The translations under genes were made by a program, and so were the position numbers. Positions 22,143-34,800 of a DNA stretch of 64,000 bases are shown here, in pieces. Position 1 is the first letter of the stretch; each line of letters opens with the position of its first letter. Below the pieces are notes generated by a model. The model searched no databases, was not told the origin of the DNA, and saw only the letters and a program-made list of their open reading frames with translations. Source of the DNA: Chondrosia reniformis (Eukaryota > Porifera > Demospongiae > Chondrillida > Chondrillidae); contig OX359193.1 in the NCBI GenBank assembly GCA_947172415.1, positions 7,620,501-7,684,500 of the forward strand, read 5' to 3'.

Positions 22143-25100
22143 ATGGCGACTGTTTACTATCTGTTTCTGTACCTATTTGTTTTCGGAAAAGATCAGGTTT
22201 TCGGATCCAGGACAAAACCAGTAACAATAGCGTTGAAATCAAAATGGAATAGTTCTTCATTATTAGGCGAAATTAGGTAAGCTGATTTCTGATTTGGTGC
22301 TAATTAGAATATTTTAATCAGTTTTATCTTCCACTAGCGAATATTTAGCTGACGAGGGAGAAGACTTATTCTGGTTGTTTGCAGAAGAAACCCTTGGGTT
22401 CCACTGGATGCATCCTTCTGATAAAGGTAGGTCTGCGGACCCTCGTGTCTTACGCTACTGACCTTTAGCCGTACACTTCAGATAAATACACTGCGGCGAT
22501 GGAGTTTGCCAGTCGAATGGTACCCCCTCTACAATACCGCCTTTTAAAAGCAGCCTTATCTCTACGAGAGAAAAGTGCTAAAGTGGAGATGTATCAACAG
22601 GTCTGTGGATCCGCATCATTTTGATGATTTGTGTGCTGTACGATACATTCTATTTGCTAGATGGCGCTAACAACGATGGTTGCCCCCAGCAGCGAGTGCT
22701 CATCATTTATTGAGTGGGTGGGAGGAGTCAATTGCACATCTGATAAATTAAAAAGGCAGCTAAGTGACCATTTTAGTGAAAAGCAATCAAGTCAAAGTGA
22801 CCACAAGCAGCCCTTAGTCTACAGCTTTGATCATGTGTATCAAGTTATGTCGCAACTTCCAGCTGATCTTGCACAACCCCCTGCCCTTGTGTACTATGGG
22901 CAATTAGGATCAGCTGACTTCAGTGACTATCATAAGATGTTGAAGGAGCTTGCAGAAAATGGAAATATCACATATCTATTCAGGCACTATCAAGTGGTGG
23001 GCTCTTATTAATAGTCATATGTAGTCATACACTATCAAGTGGTGGGCTCTTATTAATAGTCATATGTAGTCATACACTATCAAGTGGTGGGCTCTTATTA
23101 ATAATCTTTACTCATTATATTTATCATACTTTATAGCAAAAAGAAGTAAATCCACGCCTTACTGGGTATGGGATAAGACTGGACATTAAGAGCACAGAGT
23201 ACAAGGCAGTTGATGATAGACAGATCCACTCTGAAGGTATGCTGGTAATTGTATCTAGAAGGAGAGAGGATATGTATTCTTAATGTTATGCAAATACCAT
23301 TATTGTAGGCAACAAAAGCCAGGATATTGATGCTGTAGATGAAGTAGACGGGTTTAGATTTGGAAGGCTCAAGTAAGTTGTAGTTGAAAATAATGATTCA
23401 CCTTCCTGCAGTTAACACAAGAATGTGCTTGGCTATAGAGAACTGTACCCAGACCTCCTTGATCAGTTGAATGAATTTAAAACTTTCCTCAAAGAAGGCA
23501 ACCAGATAATGTCACCTCTAAAGCAATGGCAGTTGCAGGGTAGATGAAAAGGATTTACTTAGCGAAGCCCTTCTCTAACTTGTATGTATGTTGCGTAGAT
23601 CTTGGCATGCAGGCAGCGCAGAGAGTAATGTCCTCCCCCAAGGATCTTCAGTTACACACACTTACTGACCTGGCCCAGAACGCACCACTGTTGTCTAGGT
23701 AAAGTGAAACAATCTACTTGATCAATAGCATGCCACAATAATGTACATTAAGGACATTTGCCCTATTGTTGCTATGGTAATGATTTGGTATCTTAGTCAC
23801 ACCTCCATCTCTGTACAGATCTCTCTCAAGAACAAGAGTAAGTAAGGACCTGAAGCAGGAGATTAAGAGAAATCAAAAGGTTCACACCAGCCACCTCCAG
23901 TGGTCTTCCTTTACCAGTACATGTCGTCTGTCTGTATGGTAGGTGTTGTCGGAGTACGGCATCACTCCAGAGACATCCATTCTCCTTATAAATGGCATTG
24001 TATTACAATCACACGAGTCAAATGCATTCAAGTAAGAGTACATTAGTGTGATTATCACATGCAGGTCACATGACATGTTGGCCATATCTTCTCTAGTGTC
24101 TTAAACATTTTAAAGAGGGAAGCCAGAGTCTTGCAGAGTCTGATTGATATAAACATATTGGTAAGATGGACTGTTACCTGTCTACTTCCTGTTTGCTATT
24201 TACTTCCTGTTTGCTATCTACTTCCTGTTTCCTATCTACCTGCTTCTTGTTACACTAGCGTAAGGACATTATGGATTTGCTGACTTTAGATGTTCAAGGA
24301 AGTGAAAAAAATGAATATCTAATTGACATGCGGCATGAACATGTAGTGGTATGTAATTGTGTGATTACTTGTGACAGTCATGTGATCATCATGTGATCAT
24401 CATATGTCCTTCTAGTTTGCAAACGATATAGAGACTGATAAACCTTACAGCAAGTGGTCGAAGAATGTTAAAGATATTCTCAAACCAACTTTCCCTGGAA
24501 TGCTTAGACAGATCAGAAAGAACTTCTTCAATTTAGTGATGTGTATAGATCCTTTGGACCCAGATACAACCCAGATACTGCAGCATATTGTGCTATATAT
24601 AAAGCATACTGTACCAATAAGGTCAGGTCATGTGACTGTCACATGGATGGCAAACAACTATTTGATTGCATGAGTTTCCTGTAGATTTGGTTTTGTTTTG
24701 GTTGACAATGGGAAAGGAGATCAAGTTGTGAAGAATCAGTTGATTAGAGGTTTCTATTATGTGTATCAGCAATCTAACGCCAGAAAGGCCTTCGAGTACC
24801 TGGTCAAGGTGAGGACAGAGGCAAATGTGTTAACCCTCAGACTAGTCTCTTCTCCTTCCCTCCCCTCTTCCTTTTCTAAAGGTTAGAGCAGATGGTAAAG
24901 AGGTTACATCAGATATTCTTGAAGATGCTTTGGATGCGGTAGAGGTCAACGTCTCTCATGATGTCTTTGCTGATGACACACCTCAAGATGAATTGAGAAA
25001 GGTTAAGACACACCTCATACTGGCCTGCCCACGAAGGGAGGGCTGAATATTCTCCATTAGCTCACAAGCCTGAAATAACTCTTTTTGGCTAAAATGATTA

Positions 25101-28100
25101 TTTTCTATTGATCTGGTAATTACTATTTTTTACTGACACACCTCTATTTACAGGAGATGGCCGAGTTCTTTAGATATAAAGGTATGGGGGCTGCCCCTCA
25201 GATTGTTCTAAATGGACAACAGGTCAACATTGAGGATGACTTTGAAACTTCTCTGAGTATGGTCCTTCAGTCGCAGACACCCATCATCCAACAAGATGTC
25301 TACAAGAGCAAACTCACCAATGACATGGACTGTTATGACTACCTCATGAATAAACCAAATGTTCTGAACAGATTCAATTCCCATATCATAGCTACAAATC
25401 CACTTCAAGTTGACCTCAGCATGAAGGCTGATAGTTAGTGGCACCATCTTACACATGTTCACTATTAATGCATTATTAGTCTAACTGTAGCCTCATTAAA
25501 AGCTCTGTAGGATTGCCCTAAATCTCATAAGTTTTGTGTCTTTATGTCTTTGAGATTTAGATTATTTGTGTATGCAAACACAGTTTAATAACTGTTTAAT
25601 AGTAATGTTTTTATGAAAAAAATTAAAATGTGGTATTTATTGTTAGTATATTTCTGGATTTATAGTATCTCATTATAGTATAATTCTGTGTATTCCAATG
25701 CTTAATATACTAATACAGTGCTTATACACCTGTACCCATTTGTACAGTAGTAACAGATAGTACACACTGGGACAGAGTTAGGGAGCTCACAGAAAGAGAG
25801 TTGACTACAAAGATATTCACCAATCTGCTCTACCTCAAAGGTTAGCTTCATTTATAATGTTTTGTCTTCCTCAGCCTACGATGTGTTAGACTTCGACTGT
25901 CGCATGTGTCATCTACATAGTACATAATATCTTTATGGATATAAATACATGTTATATTTATGTAGATATGGATTTTGAACAGATGCGTCCATTGAGTTAC
26001 TGGTTAATAGTAGATTTGACAACTGAAGTGGGGCTGACTATTCTGAAGAATGCAGTATCATATTTGGTAACCATGGTGACCACACATTGTTCCTCTAGAG
26101 ATATTTATTTCTCTTGTATGTATGTAGAATGATACCTTAAACACCAGATTGGCCGTAATTCACAATCCCCATACTATTAAACCACACCCCCTAACATTTG
26201 CTTATCAAGAGGCAGTGGACTCTAAGGAGCCATTTTCTTCGGTTCAACAGCTTCTAGAAGACATTGACAAGATCCAGGCTACACAGGCTGACAAGGTATG
26301 ACAGTAGTGTGGGTGTGCTTAGACATAGCGCCTCTTCCATGTGGTTATTCTAATGAGTTGTGTATGTCTTTACAAGAATTCCGGTCATATTGCTGTGATC
26401 AAAGCACATCAAATGTTCTGCAAGAAAATCCTCAAATTAAAACCTGGACAAAACAGTATTCTTAGCAATGGTCGTTTGATTGGTCCTTTTGAAGAAGGGG
26501 AGGAGTTTACATATGAAGACTTTAGTACCCTAGAATTATTTGAACTAAGTAACCATGGTAACAAGATATTCATGAAGGTTCAGGATTTAGCAGTAGAAAT
26601 GATGAATCCAGATTGGGACACCGCTCCTTTCCGCAGTGATCTTCAGCTAAAAGTTGCATCACTTCTCCGCAGTCTTCCTAAACAAAGGAGAATTGAGCTT
26701 CCAGATGTTGCACAAGACCATAGGTATGCCATACATGCAATATATTGTGTAACACTTGTGTACTATATTATTCGAGTATAAATTGAACTCGAAATGATTC
26801 AGTTTATGGAGTGAAGCTTGTCATATGTGTTCTGATAACCTGTGCCTTTCCTATTGCAGTGTAATTAATATAAAACCTGAGGACGCTGCTGCCACAGTGC
26901 AAGTGTCTGCCTATGTAAATCCACTTTCTGTTGCAGCCCAAAAGATAGCTCCTATGTTACAGGTAGGTGGGTGGGCGGTGACAGTGTTGTCATGGTTACA
27001 GTGCTCTCCCCAATTAATGTTTGTACGTAGGTGTTCTCTAAAGTAATTCCAATGGACATGACTGTAATTTTGAATCCAAAAGACAAGCTCTCAGAAATTC
27101 CCTTGAAAAGGTGACATTGCATGGCTAATCTATTGTATGGATATATGTATGTCACATGACCCAATCTTACTTCCTTTCCAGCTTTTATCGCTATGTTTTG
27201 GAACCGGAATTGCAGTTTACAGGTCAAGGGGAGCTTGCAGCTGGTCCTGAGGCCGTGTTTGCTAATCTTCCAGAGGAACCACTGTACACACTGAACCCTG
27301 ACGTGCTGCACGCTTGGATGGTGGCGGCAGTGAGCACCAAACATGATCTGGATAACATTCACTTGGCATCTGTGACCACTGGCATTCATGCAGACTTTGA
27401 GTTGGAGCACATCCTGGTGGAAGGTGTGTGTCTTTTTAAAGCAGTAACTTCAAAATGGCTGTCACTCATTTTTATTCATTCTGTATGTTCCTTATTAGGT
27501 CACTGTTCTGATATCAAGACTTCCAGTCCCACTCCAGGTTTACAATTCATACTTGGGACTGACCAAGATCCAGAGCATTTTGACACAATAGTAATGGCTA
27601 ACTTAGTAAGTGTATCATTCTATCACCTTCAGCCTCACTCTCATCTCAGCCTCACTCTCATCTCAACCTCTCCCTCACCCTCCCCCTTGACCTCCCCCTC
27701 ACCCTTGACCTCCCCCTCACCCTTGACCTCCCCCACATCCTCACTGTCAGCATCTCCTCCTCACCCTTGACCTCCCCCTCATCCTCACTGTCAGCATCTC
27801 CTCCTCACCCTTGACCTCCCCCTCATCCTCACTGTCAGCATCTCCTCCTCACCCTTGACCTCCCCCTCATCCTCACTGTCAGCTTCACCCTTTACTTCAT
27901 CCTTACTGACACTTTAATCTTACTTTGTTAGGGTTACTATCAGCTAAAGGCTAATCCAGGACTGTGGCAGATGCAGCTAAGATATGGTAGATCAGCTGGT
28001 ATATACCACATCATCAAGTAAGGACCTCTCACTGTAGAGACTTCGCCTAGTTATCATTCCTCTTGCCGCCCCAGGCACACAGCTGTTGCAGATCCAGTTT

Positions 28101-29801
28101 CCTCAGAACGAGTACTGGTGAATGTGGACGACCTGCTAGGCAAGTTTGTGGTCATCTTTGTGGGTCGTCGGCCAGGCATGGAGAGGGAAGATCTCCTGAG
28201 TGATGGGTCCAGTCAGGAGGAAGAGGCAGAGGAGGAGGGAGGCCTTTGGAGCAGGTGGGAGTGGTCAACAAACCATCAATGCTGTAGGGAGTGAAAGTGT
28301 TACTCCTTTTTTTAATTATTTAGGCTGTTTGGCAGCAGCAGCCAGCCCAGCAAGTCACACAAAATGGCTGATAATGATACCATACACATATTTTCCCTAG
28401 CTTCAGGTCATCTGTATGAACGATTTTTAAGGTATGGCTAACCTATGAAAATGTTTTTATTCCTTGTCTCATAACCTGTTTATCTTTATGTATAGGATAA
28501 TGGTTCTCAGTGTGATTAAGAGAACGGAGTCTAAAGTCAAATTTTGGTTCTTGAAAAATTATCTTTCTCCATCTTTTAAGGTAAAACTTCTTAGAATTTG
28601 TTATCTTGAAGGGATAACAATTCTGTTCATAGAAAGTTCTGTATCTTCCTCTGGCTTTTATGCAGGAATTCATGCCCTATTATGCTAAGGAGTATGGATT
28701 TGAATATGAATATGTCCAATATAAGTGGCCAATGTGGTTGCATGGACAAACTGAAAAACAGAGGCTTATATGGGGGTTTGTCAGGCACCCACTGGTCTGT
28801 GTTTCTCTAGCTAACTTCAATCCATTAACCCACTCATCTAATCGTCCACTTATCCATCCACCCTTCCACCCTGTTATCTATCAATTTCTTTCGTGTAGCT
28901 ACAAGATTCTATTTTTAGATGTCCTATTTCCATTGTATGTTAAAAAGATCATATTTGTTGATGCTGACCAGGTAATATGCACACATGTATAAATATAGGT
29001 CACATGTCCACCTCATGATGGTCACATGATCCATGTAGGTGGTATATACAGATATGAAGGAATTGGTTGAGCTGCCTTTGGGCGGGGCACCATATGGGTA
29101 CACACCCTTTTGTGACAGCAGGCCTGAGATGAATGGCTTTAGGTCAGCTGTGTAGTTATAAAATTGCAAATTAGTTATCAAAAAGTCCTTCATATTTCAA
29201 TAGATTCTGGAATTCTGGATACTGGAAGAATCATTTAGGAAACAGAAAATACCATATTAGGTAATGCCTTTCGTTCACCATTGCTTATTTCTTTTGTTTA
29301 TTTTTGTTGTTTTTGTATAGTGCCTTGTATGTTGTTGATTTAAGGAGATTTCGACAGCTGGCTGCTGGAGACAGACTTAGAGGCCAATACCAGGCACTCA
29401 GCCAGGATCCAAACAGCCTTGCCAATTTAGACCAAGATCTCCCAAACAACATGATCCATCAGGTGCCCATTAAGTCCCTCCCCCAGGAATGGCTGTGGTG
29501 TGAGACTTGGTGCAGTGATGAGAGCAAGGCACAAGCAAAGACTATTGATCTCTGTAACAATCCCCTAACCAAAGAACCCAAACTGAAGAGTGCAATGAGA
29601 ATTATTCCAGAATGGGTCGACTATGATGAAGAGATTCGCAGCCTCCAGTTGAGAGTGGCAGAGGAACTCCATAATATTCCTACAGATCTTCCTCCCATAG
29701 ACACACGGAGCTCTGGGTCCTTCTTTATATCAGAGGAGAATGATGTGGAACAAGTTCAAGATTCCGATTCATCTCATAAAGACAAACATAAAGAACTTTA
29801 G
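22143..29801 (+). CDS. UGGT: UDP-glucose:glycoprotein glucosyltransferase
   Basis: A large multi-exon gene. A signal peptide ([20 protein letters not shown]) begins at 22143. The thioredoxin-like region includes [28 protein letters not shown], then [18 protein letters not shown] and [12 protein letters not shown]. The C-terminal GT24 catalytic domain has [41 protein letters not shown] with the DxD metal site at about 28955-28970, [19 protein letters not shown] and [19 protein letters not shown]. It ends SHKDKHKEL, a KDEL-type ER retrieval signal. UGGT re-glucosylates misfolded glycoproteins so that they re-enter the calnexin/calreticulin cycle. A divergent 5' neighbour is the probable CAMLG. 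A 45-bp triplication covers one of its 5' splice sites. Confidence 0.97.
22985..23104. repeat. 45-bp tandem triplication across a UGGT 5' splice site
   Basis: The unit starts in coding sequence (CACTATCAA = HYQ) and runs through the GTGGTG donor into the intron. Donor copies lie at 22994, 23039 and 23084, exactly 45 bp apart. The first two copies are identical; the third is cut short in the intron part. Using the second or third donor would add an in-frame stop, so only the first gives normal protein. Confidence 0.9.
24055..24073. repeat. 11-bp TCACATG doublet in a UGGT intron
   Basis: TCACATGC at 24055 and TCACATGA at 24066, 11 bp apart, about 25 bp before a 3' splice site. Confidence 0.8.
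24378..24396. repeat. 11-bp TCATGTGA doublet in a UGGT intron
   Basis: TCATGTGA at 24378-24385 and 24389-24396, 11 bp apart, about 20 bp before a 3' splice site. Confidence 0.85.
27653..27893. repeat. pyrimidine-rich minisatellite in a UGGT intron
   Basis: Partly degenerate CCTCACCCTTGACCTCCCCC units merge into about four longer copies (about 44 bp) with CATCCTCACTGTCAGCATCT. It lies between the exon ending VMANL (about 27605) and the exon starting at about 27932. No donor sequence is repeated. Confidence 0.9.
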
Positions 29802-30165
29802 AGATGACTCAATTTAGTCACACAACCAATTTTCTATTTATAATATCTGTTAAGCAATTATGGTCAAATCTCTACAACTCCTACTTCCAGAGATTTCGGT
29901 TTGCATGTATATACGTATTGCGCCCAAAAACTTTGGGTGCAAACTTAGCTGTTTCAGAAATCAATGTATGCTTTATCGCTTTCTAGATTTATTAACGCTT
30001 AACTGCTGGTTAGCGCGCTAGCGTAAGATTAACAAAAGCTTCGGAGAGATTCGATAGACTAGATATTCCTTCATGCATCACAAATTTGTAAAATTCTTAA
30101 ATTCACCAGGAACTGCGAAGAAAATTGTTGTATTCTTCAATTTTGACAGTTAGCACTTCGTCAGC
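29802..30165. other. UGGT 3' flank with a possible orphan first exon on the minus strand
   Basis: After the UGGT stop there is about 360 bp of AT-rich sequence with a small stem (GCGCCCAAA ... TTTGGGTGC, about 29920-29940). At 30168-30107 the minus strand has an ATG reading MADEVLTVKIEEYNNFLRSS that meets a GTGAATT donor-like site. No following exon is convincing, so it may be an orphan exon or chance. Confidence 0.3.
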
Positions 30166-30208
30166 CATTTTGTAACTATTACGGAAGTTCCCCAACTATA
30201 ATTTAGGC

Positions 30209-30285
30209 TGACGTCACTTAAGCACGTGACCGCGTTTCCTAATAAGGAGTTTGCGCGGGAAAAATGGAATGCAGCCATATAAAAG
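30209..30285 (+). promoter_or_regulatory. composite promoter: CRE, E-box, E2F-like site, TATA box
   Basis: Within 77 bp there is a full palindromic CRE, TGACGTCA (30209-30216), an E-box CACGTG (30223-30228), an E2F-like TTTGCGCGGGAA (30250-30261) and TATAAAAG (30278-30285). The order and spacing toward the TATA box point to transcription on + starting near 30310. Confidence 0.65.
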
Positions 30286-30993
30286 ATAGCGAGGTGTGAA
30301 AAATCTCAGTTTACCCCCAGTGGCTTACTTGACGCGTGTGGTTGCTAAAGTTTCTGTGCCTGACGGTGGTCTTTCCTTATCCCGAGTAGTCCTGTTCGGA
30401 GCGCTAGACAAGTAGACCCAGGATTCCCCTCGGCTCCGCCAGCGAGCTGAGAATGCGGCCTGGTGTCACGTTGGATATGCAATCTGATCAGGAACTCAGT
30501 GGGAGGGTTGGTGCTTGGGATTGGTCCTCACTAGCTCTGGCTTCGGCTGGGGTCTGACGGCACGGAGATTGAGGTAATCGCGTAACTATGTAAGTTGAAG
30601 TCGGTTGTCGACACCTGATTTGGGCAGTTGTTTCGCCAGTCCCCACTTCAAGGACGTCATCCGATCCTGAGGAGTTAAAGGTGTGGCAACACACTGATTC
30701 TCATCGGGGCAGTTTGCGGTTCGGGAGGGTCGGACTTGGCATAGGCTGAAAGTGAGGCTAACGCTGATCGATTCCTATGTCATGGCTAGTAACTCCATGA
30801 GTGCAGATTACTGCGCAGTTACAGCTTCTGTTACACAATAGTGAGTGTCAACGCTGTGGGGTGGGGCACGATGTACTGTCACCTCCTCGTGGTGTGCCCT
30901 GGGGCAGCTCTACCTGAGTTGTGCTGAGAGAAGTACATGACCAATTTCAAGATCTACTTTTCTGAAGTTAAGTCACTTATGAAACATATATAA

Positions 30994-31217
30994 CAAGATA
31001 AAGAAAAAGACAAAGACTCCCAGGATCACTGATGAAGGGTGGAATTCCCAGAAACGGCTGTCTGACCCAGTGGAGAAGAAGATGAAAGAAGGGAAAAGAA
31101 GGAAGAAAAGACTACTGTATCTTCATCTAAAGCTCTCTTTAGGTTTAGTTCCCCTATAGGCTCTTTTTACAGAATAGGCATATAGCATGTAGGAAAATGG
31201 TATCTTAGATTTTTCAT
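30994..31217 (+). repeat. 224-bp dispersed duplicate, copy A
   Basis: This segment recurs as the reverse complement at 63089-63311. By eye there are four substitutions and one 1-bp indel over 224 bp, about 98% identity. It runs from CAAGATAAAG to TTTTTCAT, and both flanks differ sharply from copy B. Confidence 0.93.
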
Positions 31218-31357
31218 GCATCATTATATTTAAGGTATTTCATTCTGTATATAGGATATGGAGGAGCTGTTGTATCAACTATTTTGTGAAATGCAGATTG
31301 TGTGTATGTATTTTGTAGATTGTTTTCATGAAATTGTTAATTTGACTGACAGTGCTA

Positions 31358-31363
31358 AATAAA
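31358..31363 (+). terminator. poly(A) signal AATAAA
   Basis: A canonical hexamer followed within about 30 bp by T/G-containing sequence. It would end the unidentified unit that starts near 30310. Confidence 0.5.
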
Positions 31364-31380
31364 GTTACTGTGAATTTGAA

Positions 31381-31870
31381 TGAGGTATCTTACATAGTCA
31401 TTCACTGATCCTTTTAAACTTTAATTAATTGTTGTAAAGGTTATGAATTTTATTGTAGTTTTATGAAAAGTATAATTTTAAATATTAGTATCTTTTAGCC
31501 ATATGCATAGGACATTTAAATTTTATGAAATATACATTAGGCTTTATAGATCTCTGTGAATGCAGACACCAAGTATTAGCTTTCAAATGGATATGTATGA
31601 ATCTAATAGTTGTTAATAATGAGATTTTAAAAATTAATCTTATAAGTTCATATAGTAAATGTACATGGAATAATGTAATTTTTATTGTTTAATACAATTA
31701 ATACAATTACTGTGATCTTGTTCCAAATACATTATTACAATACATTAATATGCAGTCTGTACAGTGCATTCATATAATTAACAATCTTAACTAGTCCTTG
31801 CATGTCATTTTTTGTGCATCAATTCAACTAAGCAAGATAATATTAGTAAAGTCCAAATTCTTTAAAATTT
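31381..31870. other. AT-rich spacer, 3' flank of USP9X-type gene
   Basis: About 490 bp of very AT-rich sequence between the poly(A) signal of the upstream unit and the USP9X stop on the minus strand. It probably contains the USP9X 3' untranslated region. No gene or structured repeat seen. Confidence 0.5.
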
Positions 31871-34800
31871 CTAATCTGCAGCCGTGTCCATACTGTCACT
31901 CCTATCTGCTAAAAGAGGACCACTGGTTGTGCTACTCTCTCCTACATCTAAATCTTCTTCATCAATATTATCAAGGTTACTGGATGTGACTGATGTCTGA
32001 TGTTCCGGTGCAAATGGCTGAGGAGCCTCAGGTCTCTCTATGCCGTGTTCTTCAGCCTCTGCTGAAGGCATGCCAGCATCTGGGTCACCACCAGGTAAGA
32101 TGGTGGCCTCACCTTGGGGCTCCTCCGGTTCCTATGGTAACACAACAAGTTAACCTGAGTATATATCCACCAGACATAGGATACTTACATCAGGTGACAG
32201 GATTTGATAAGCTTTGTTTAGTGTCAAAACGGCACTGTTTGAACGTTCCAGAAAGTAGCTACATGATATATTACTGGTTAAACTAAAAGGTAACTCCTTA
32301 AAAAACAACAGCCATCTTACCCATTTGATAATTCATTGGACTGGGCTGGGGGTGACCAGTTGGGATAGGGATAATTGTACGACCTTCTCTCCAACTCACT
32401 CTTCAGCCATTTAATAGCATATTTCCACAGCTGCTTCAGATCAGAATCTTCAAACAGAATGGATACCGCCAGTTCACACCTTGGTTTAAAAAAAATTAAA
32501 AACAAGTCATGGTGATGAGTCATTAATCACACAGCAGTATACTAATACTTACTCGTGGAAGAGGTTTACCAGAAACTTGATGGCCAGATAAGCCTTCTTG
32601 TGGTACCTGGTCTTTGCCTCTTGGATGATATTGACCATGCCATCCATCTTCTGATCAAGCCCCTTCAGTAGGGCAATCAACCTCTTCTGTTGCCAAGAAT
32701 CCTCCAACATGGAAATATGGAAAAGGAGGTCTGTGTAGGGCCGCATATCAATGCTTTGGCAAGTTGACAACTGGAGAAAGATGAAAGATACAAAGTACAA
32801 AGTACAAAGTACAAAGTGTAAATTTCACTGAGTCGGTGCATAAGTAACTGAGAAATTGATATTTTTCCATCTTGGATGACTGGAGGGCAATCACTGGTTG
32901 TCATTTAATAGGACTTTGGTCCCCCAGCCAAGATAAGACTTCGGTTACTTGGCTGGTTGGCATAACATGTTCCAGTAATTATTCATTTCTCAATCAGTCA
33001 ATGTATACAAAACATTAATACATGTCATAATATATTTATTATGGCCACTTCACTAACTTGAGATAGTAACTCATGTAGGACTACTACAGTTATGTCCCAG
33101 TTCTCCCAACAGATGAATTTTAACAGTCTGACTGTGTCCTCTCCAGCACAATTGTCATCAATCACTTTCTTCACATAATTATTAGTAAATTGGATTAATC
33201 TGTGAAAAGGTCAACACTTCCTTTAACAACTAGACAAACACATTTAAAAGGAACCAGTATCTTTAAGATTTTTATTTAACTTTAGATATTTAACTTAGTA
33301 AAGGGACTACCTACTATATATATTCTTCTCCAACAGAAATTAAGACCTGTATAAAAACAATTGACAGAAAAAATTCTTAAACTTACTGAGGTCTTCTAAA
33401 GATGTGTTCTTCCACTGCTTCAGGTAGCTTCAACTGAATCTCTTGGTCCTTGAAGGGATTGGTCAACTTAGCCAGGCCTTCTTCAGAGCTCTTCTGTAGA
33501 GGTGTGATATCATAACAGCAAAGGAGATTTGTTACCGTGGGATACAGCTTTGTTATGTCTGCATATGGTGTTCTAATGGGTGGGCCTGGTCCCTCATCCA
33601 AAGCCACACCAATAAACTGAATGGGTACGTCCAGCCTTAGCAGCTGTTGGCGCTGTTGGCATAGAGTGGATTAGAGATTAAAGTAATGAGCTATAAATAG
33701 TAACAAATGATGATGTAATTTACCTCCATTTTAGTTCTGTAGGCATATGCCATGAAAAAATTAAAATAATTCTGTAGGTGTCTCCCATAATGAGGAACTT
33801 CCTTTTTTAGAAGTTCCAATAATCGAGATACCACAATTTTAGAGAAGAGATCTTTAGGGGATTCCCCTTCCTTCAAAAGACCTGAATCAACGTTGTAGGG
33901 CCCATCTTTATTAGACTCTTGACAAATAGTGAGTAGCAATCGTGAAAAGGCATGTCGAATCTATAGAAATAGCAAACATTCAGCAAAGGTAAAACAAAGT
34001 TGTGATTGCAGAAGTACCTCTGTAGCAGGACATTCTAGAAGAAATTCACATAATCTAGAGGGATATCTCAGCAGTCCATGGTTAGCAAACCATTCCCTTA
34101 TATTTTGGCCTGACTGCAGGAGTACAATTAGAGGTTCTGCCCATTCGTTAGCCGGTCCTCTGAGATTGCGTTTGGTACGAAAGCCAACATTAAACAGAAA
34201 CTCAGTTGCAAGTTGACAACACAAAAGTGCCAGCTTCGAGGATTCCTCCTGCGTCAAGTGCAAAGTACACAGTTCAAAGGTTAACAGGCTAGGTTCAGTG
34301 TCTCTACTTACAGCTAGTGGTCCAACTTTGTTTTGCTCCATCTGCATTTTGATCATGCTTGCATTAGCAACAAGTACCTGCTTGATAAAGGTGAAGTAAG
34401 TGTGATTGAAATGTGACTTGTGATGTACAAAATGCAGGTTTCTCTTCTGAACAGCACATTGCATTTTGCTTGGAAGTTGGGGGGTGACATCTGAAGAAGA
34501 ACAGAGAAAACTTGTGACAGGCCTTTTAGACAAAAGAACAAGCAGTTTGATGGGGATGACAGGGCAGGACTGCTGTGAGGGGGCGGGTCTGCTGTGAGGG
34601 GGAGTGTCTACTGTTAGGGGGAGTGTCTACTGTTAGGGGGAGTGTCTACTGTTAGGGGGAGTGTCTACTGTTAGGGGGAGTGTCTACTGTTAGGGGGAGT
34701 GTCTACTGTGAGGGGTGGGTCTACTATACCAAGTAGCTTACGTTGATTTTCAGTCACTAATCCATAATCCTTTCTTTCGTAAAACAAAAGATAGGCACTC

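Larger units (their letters stand above)
30286..31380 (+). other. unidentified transcription unit
   Basis: The unit runs from the TATA box to an AATAAA at 31358-31363. The first 650 bp are markedly more GC-rich than neighbouring spacers. I see no long reading frame. A 19-codon frame starts at the ATG at 30781 (MASNSMSADYCAVTASVTQ) and meets a GTGAGT donor-like site at about 30840. Near the 3' end a frame after 30980 encodes KIKKKTKTPRITDEGW and then VEKKMKEGKRRKKRLLYL, ending in TAG. It could be a small spliced protein gene or a non-coding RNA. Its 3' part recurs in inverted orientation inside KMT2. Confidence 0.4.

Noticed and set aside
30488-30694. 68-residue minus-strand protein in the GC-rich unit
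   Set aside because: No recognisable motif; it opposes the promoter direction and its codon use is unremarkable. Treated as chance.
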